Shown here: positions 6,344 to 6,443 of the stretch, piece after piece
Layout: every line of letters starts with the position of its first letter
Position numbering within the stretch: position 1 is the stretch's first letter
From: Acidobacteriota bacterium
GTDB lineage: Bacteria; Acidobacteriota; Blastocatellia; Pyrinomonadales; Pyrinomonadaceae
Assembly (NCBI GenBank): GCA_020201365.1
Contig: JAIVGV010000385.1
Coordinates: forward strand, 1 to 6,443
Length of the DNA stretch: 6,443 bases
Direction of reading: 5' to 3'
Translations under genes and position numbers: made by a program
The notes under the pieces: generated by a model
The model's database searches: none
Seen by the model: the letters and a program-made list of their open reading frames with translations, nothing else
Told to the model about the DNA's origin: nothing

Positions 6344-6363
6344 GGGCGATAAACATGTCGCCC
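6344..6363 (-). terminator. Weak hairpin after the convergent gene's stop
   Basis: GGGCGA (6344-6349) pairs with TCGCCC (6358-6363) around an 8-nt loop, 10 bases beyond the minus-strand stop. On that strand it is followed by TGACGGTTT, which lacks a proper T-run. It may act together with the large palindrome beyond it, or mean nothing. Confidence 0.25.
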
Positions 6364-6373
6364 CTCCCGGCGC

Positions 6374-6443
6374 TCACTTCGACGCCTGCGCGATGGCGTT
6401 AAAGAGTAACGGATAGGTGGCAAGCGACTGCGCGCGGTACTGC
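6374..6443 (-). CDS. 3' end of a convergent gene (partial, unidentified)
   Basis: Read on the minus strand from the window edge, one frame gives 22 residues beginning QYRAQSLATYP and ending LLFNAIAQASK, then TGA (complement of 6374-6376). The mixed hydrophobic/polar composition looks like a protein C-terminus rather than the Arg-rich products of shadow frames. A hairpin and the large palindrome lie just beyond the stop, as expected at a gene end. It is too short to assign a family. Confidence 0.45.
   Translation of the reverse strand, partial: QYRAQSLATYPLLFNAIAQASK

Overview
The window is a GC-rich bacterial chromosomal segment with strong G/C bias at third codon positions. It carries three complete plus-strand genes and the edges of two more. 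The lineage is inferred from style only: the secreted beta-propeller/FnIII gene, a small Cys-containing lipoprotein of a type I associate with Acidobacteriota, and a perfect GC-rich intergenic palindrome all fit Acidobacteriota (Blastocatellia-like). There is no rRNA or other marker to confirm this.

Layout. Positions 1-30 look like the last codons of an upstream plus-strand gene, followed by a terminator-like hairpin (62-92). Positions 110-1918 encode an ABC1/AarF/UbiB-family atypical kinase with every diagnostic motif. Its 86-residue N-terminal extension is unusual and contains a perfect 14-bp inverted repeat just before an internal ATG. A 348-bp gap (1919-2266) follows; it has several potential RNA stems and ends in an AT-rich Shine-Dalgarno region. 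Positions 2267-5368 encode a 1033-residue secreted multidomain protein. Its order is signal peptide, N-terminal beta-sandwich-like domain, Pro/Thr linker, sialidase-type Asp-box propeller with an embedded EF-hand-like loop, FnIII, a Cys-bracketed domain and a second FnIII. It ends at a textbook intrinsic terminator (5388-5433). A probable promoter (5476-5505) precedes a 217-residue predicted lipoprotein (5555-6208) whose conserved-looking domain is split by a very charged low-complexity insert. A perfect 25-bp-stem palindrome (6267-6323) then separates it from the probable 3' end of a convergent minus-strand gene (6374 to the window edge).

The genes do not look like one operon: the gaps are long, with terminators or independent signals between them. 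The kinase is probably membrane-associated and linked to quinone/lipid biology. The propeller protein and the lipoprotein act outside the cytoplasmic membrane. I see no defence system, CRISPR array, transposase, tRNA or rRNA. I do not find a clear new multi-gene system; the best leads are the two perfect palindromes, the Cys-bracketed domain of the secreted protein and the structured leader before it.
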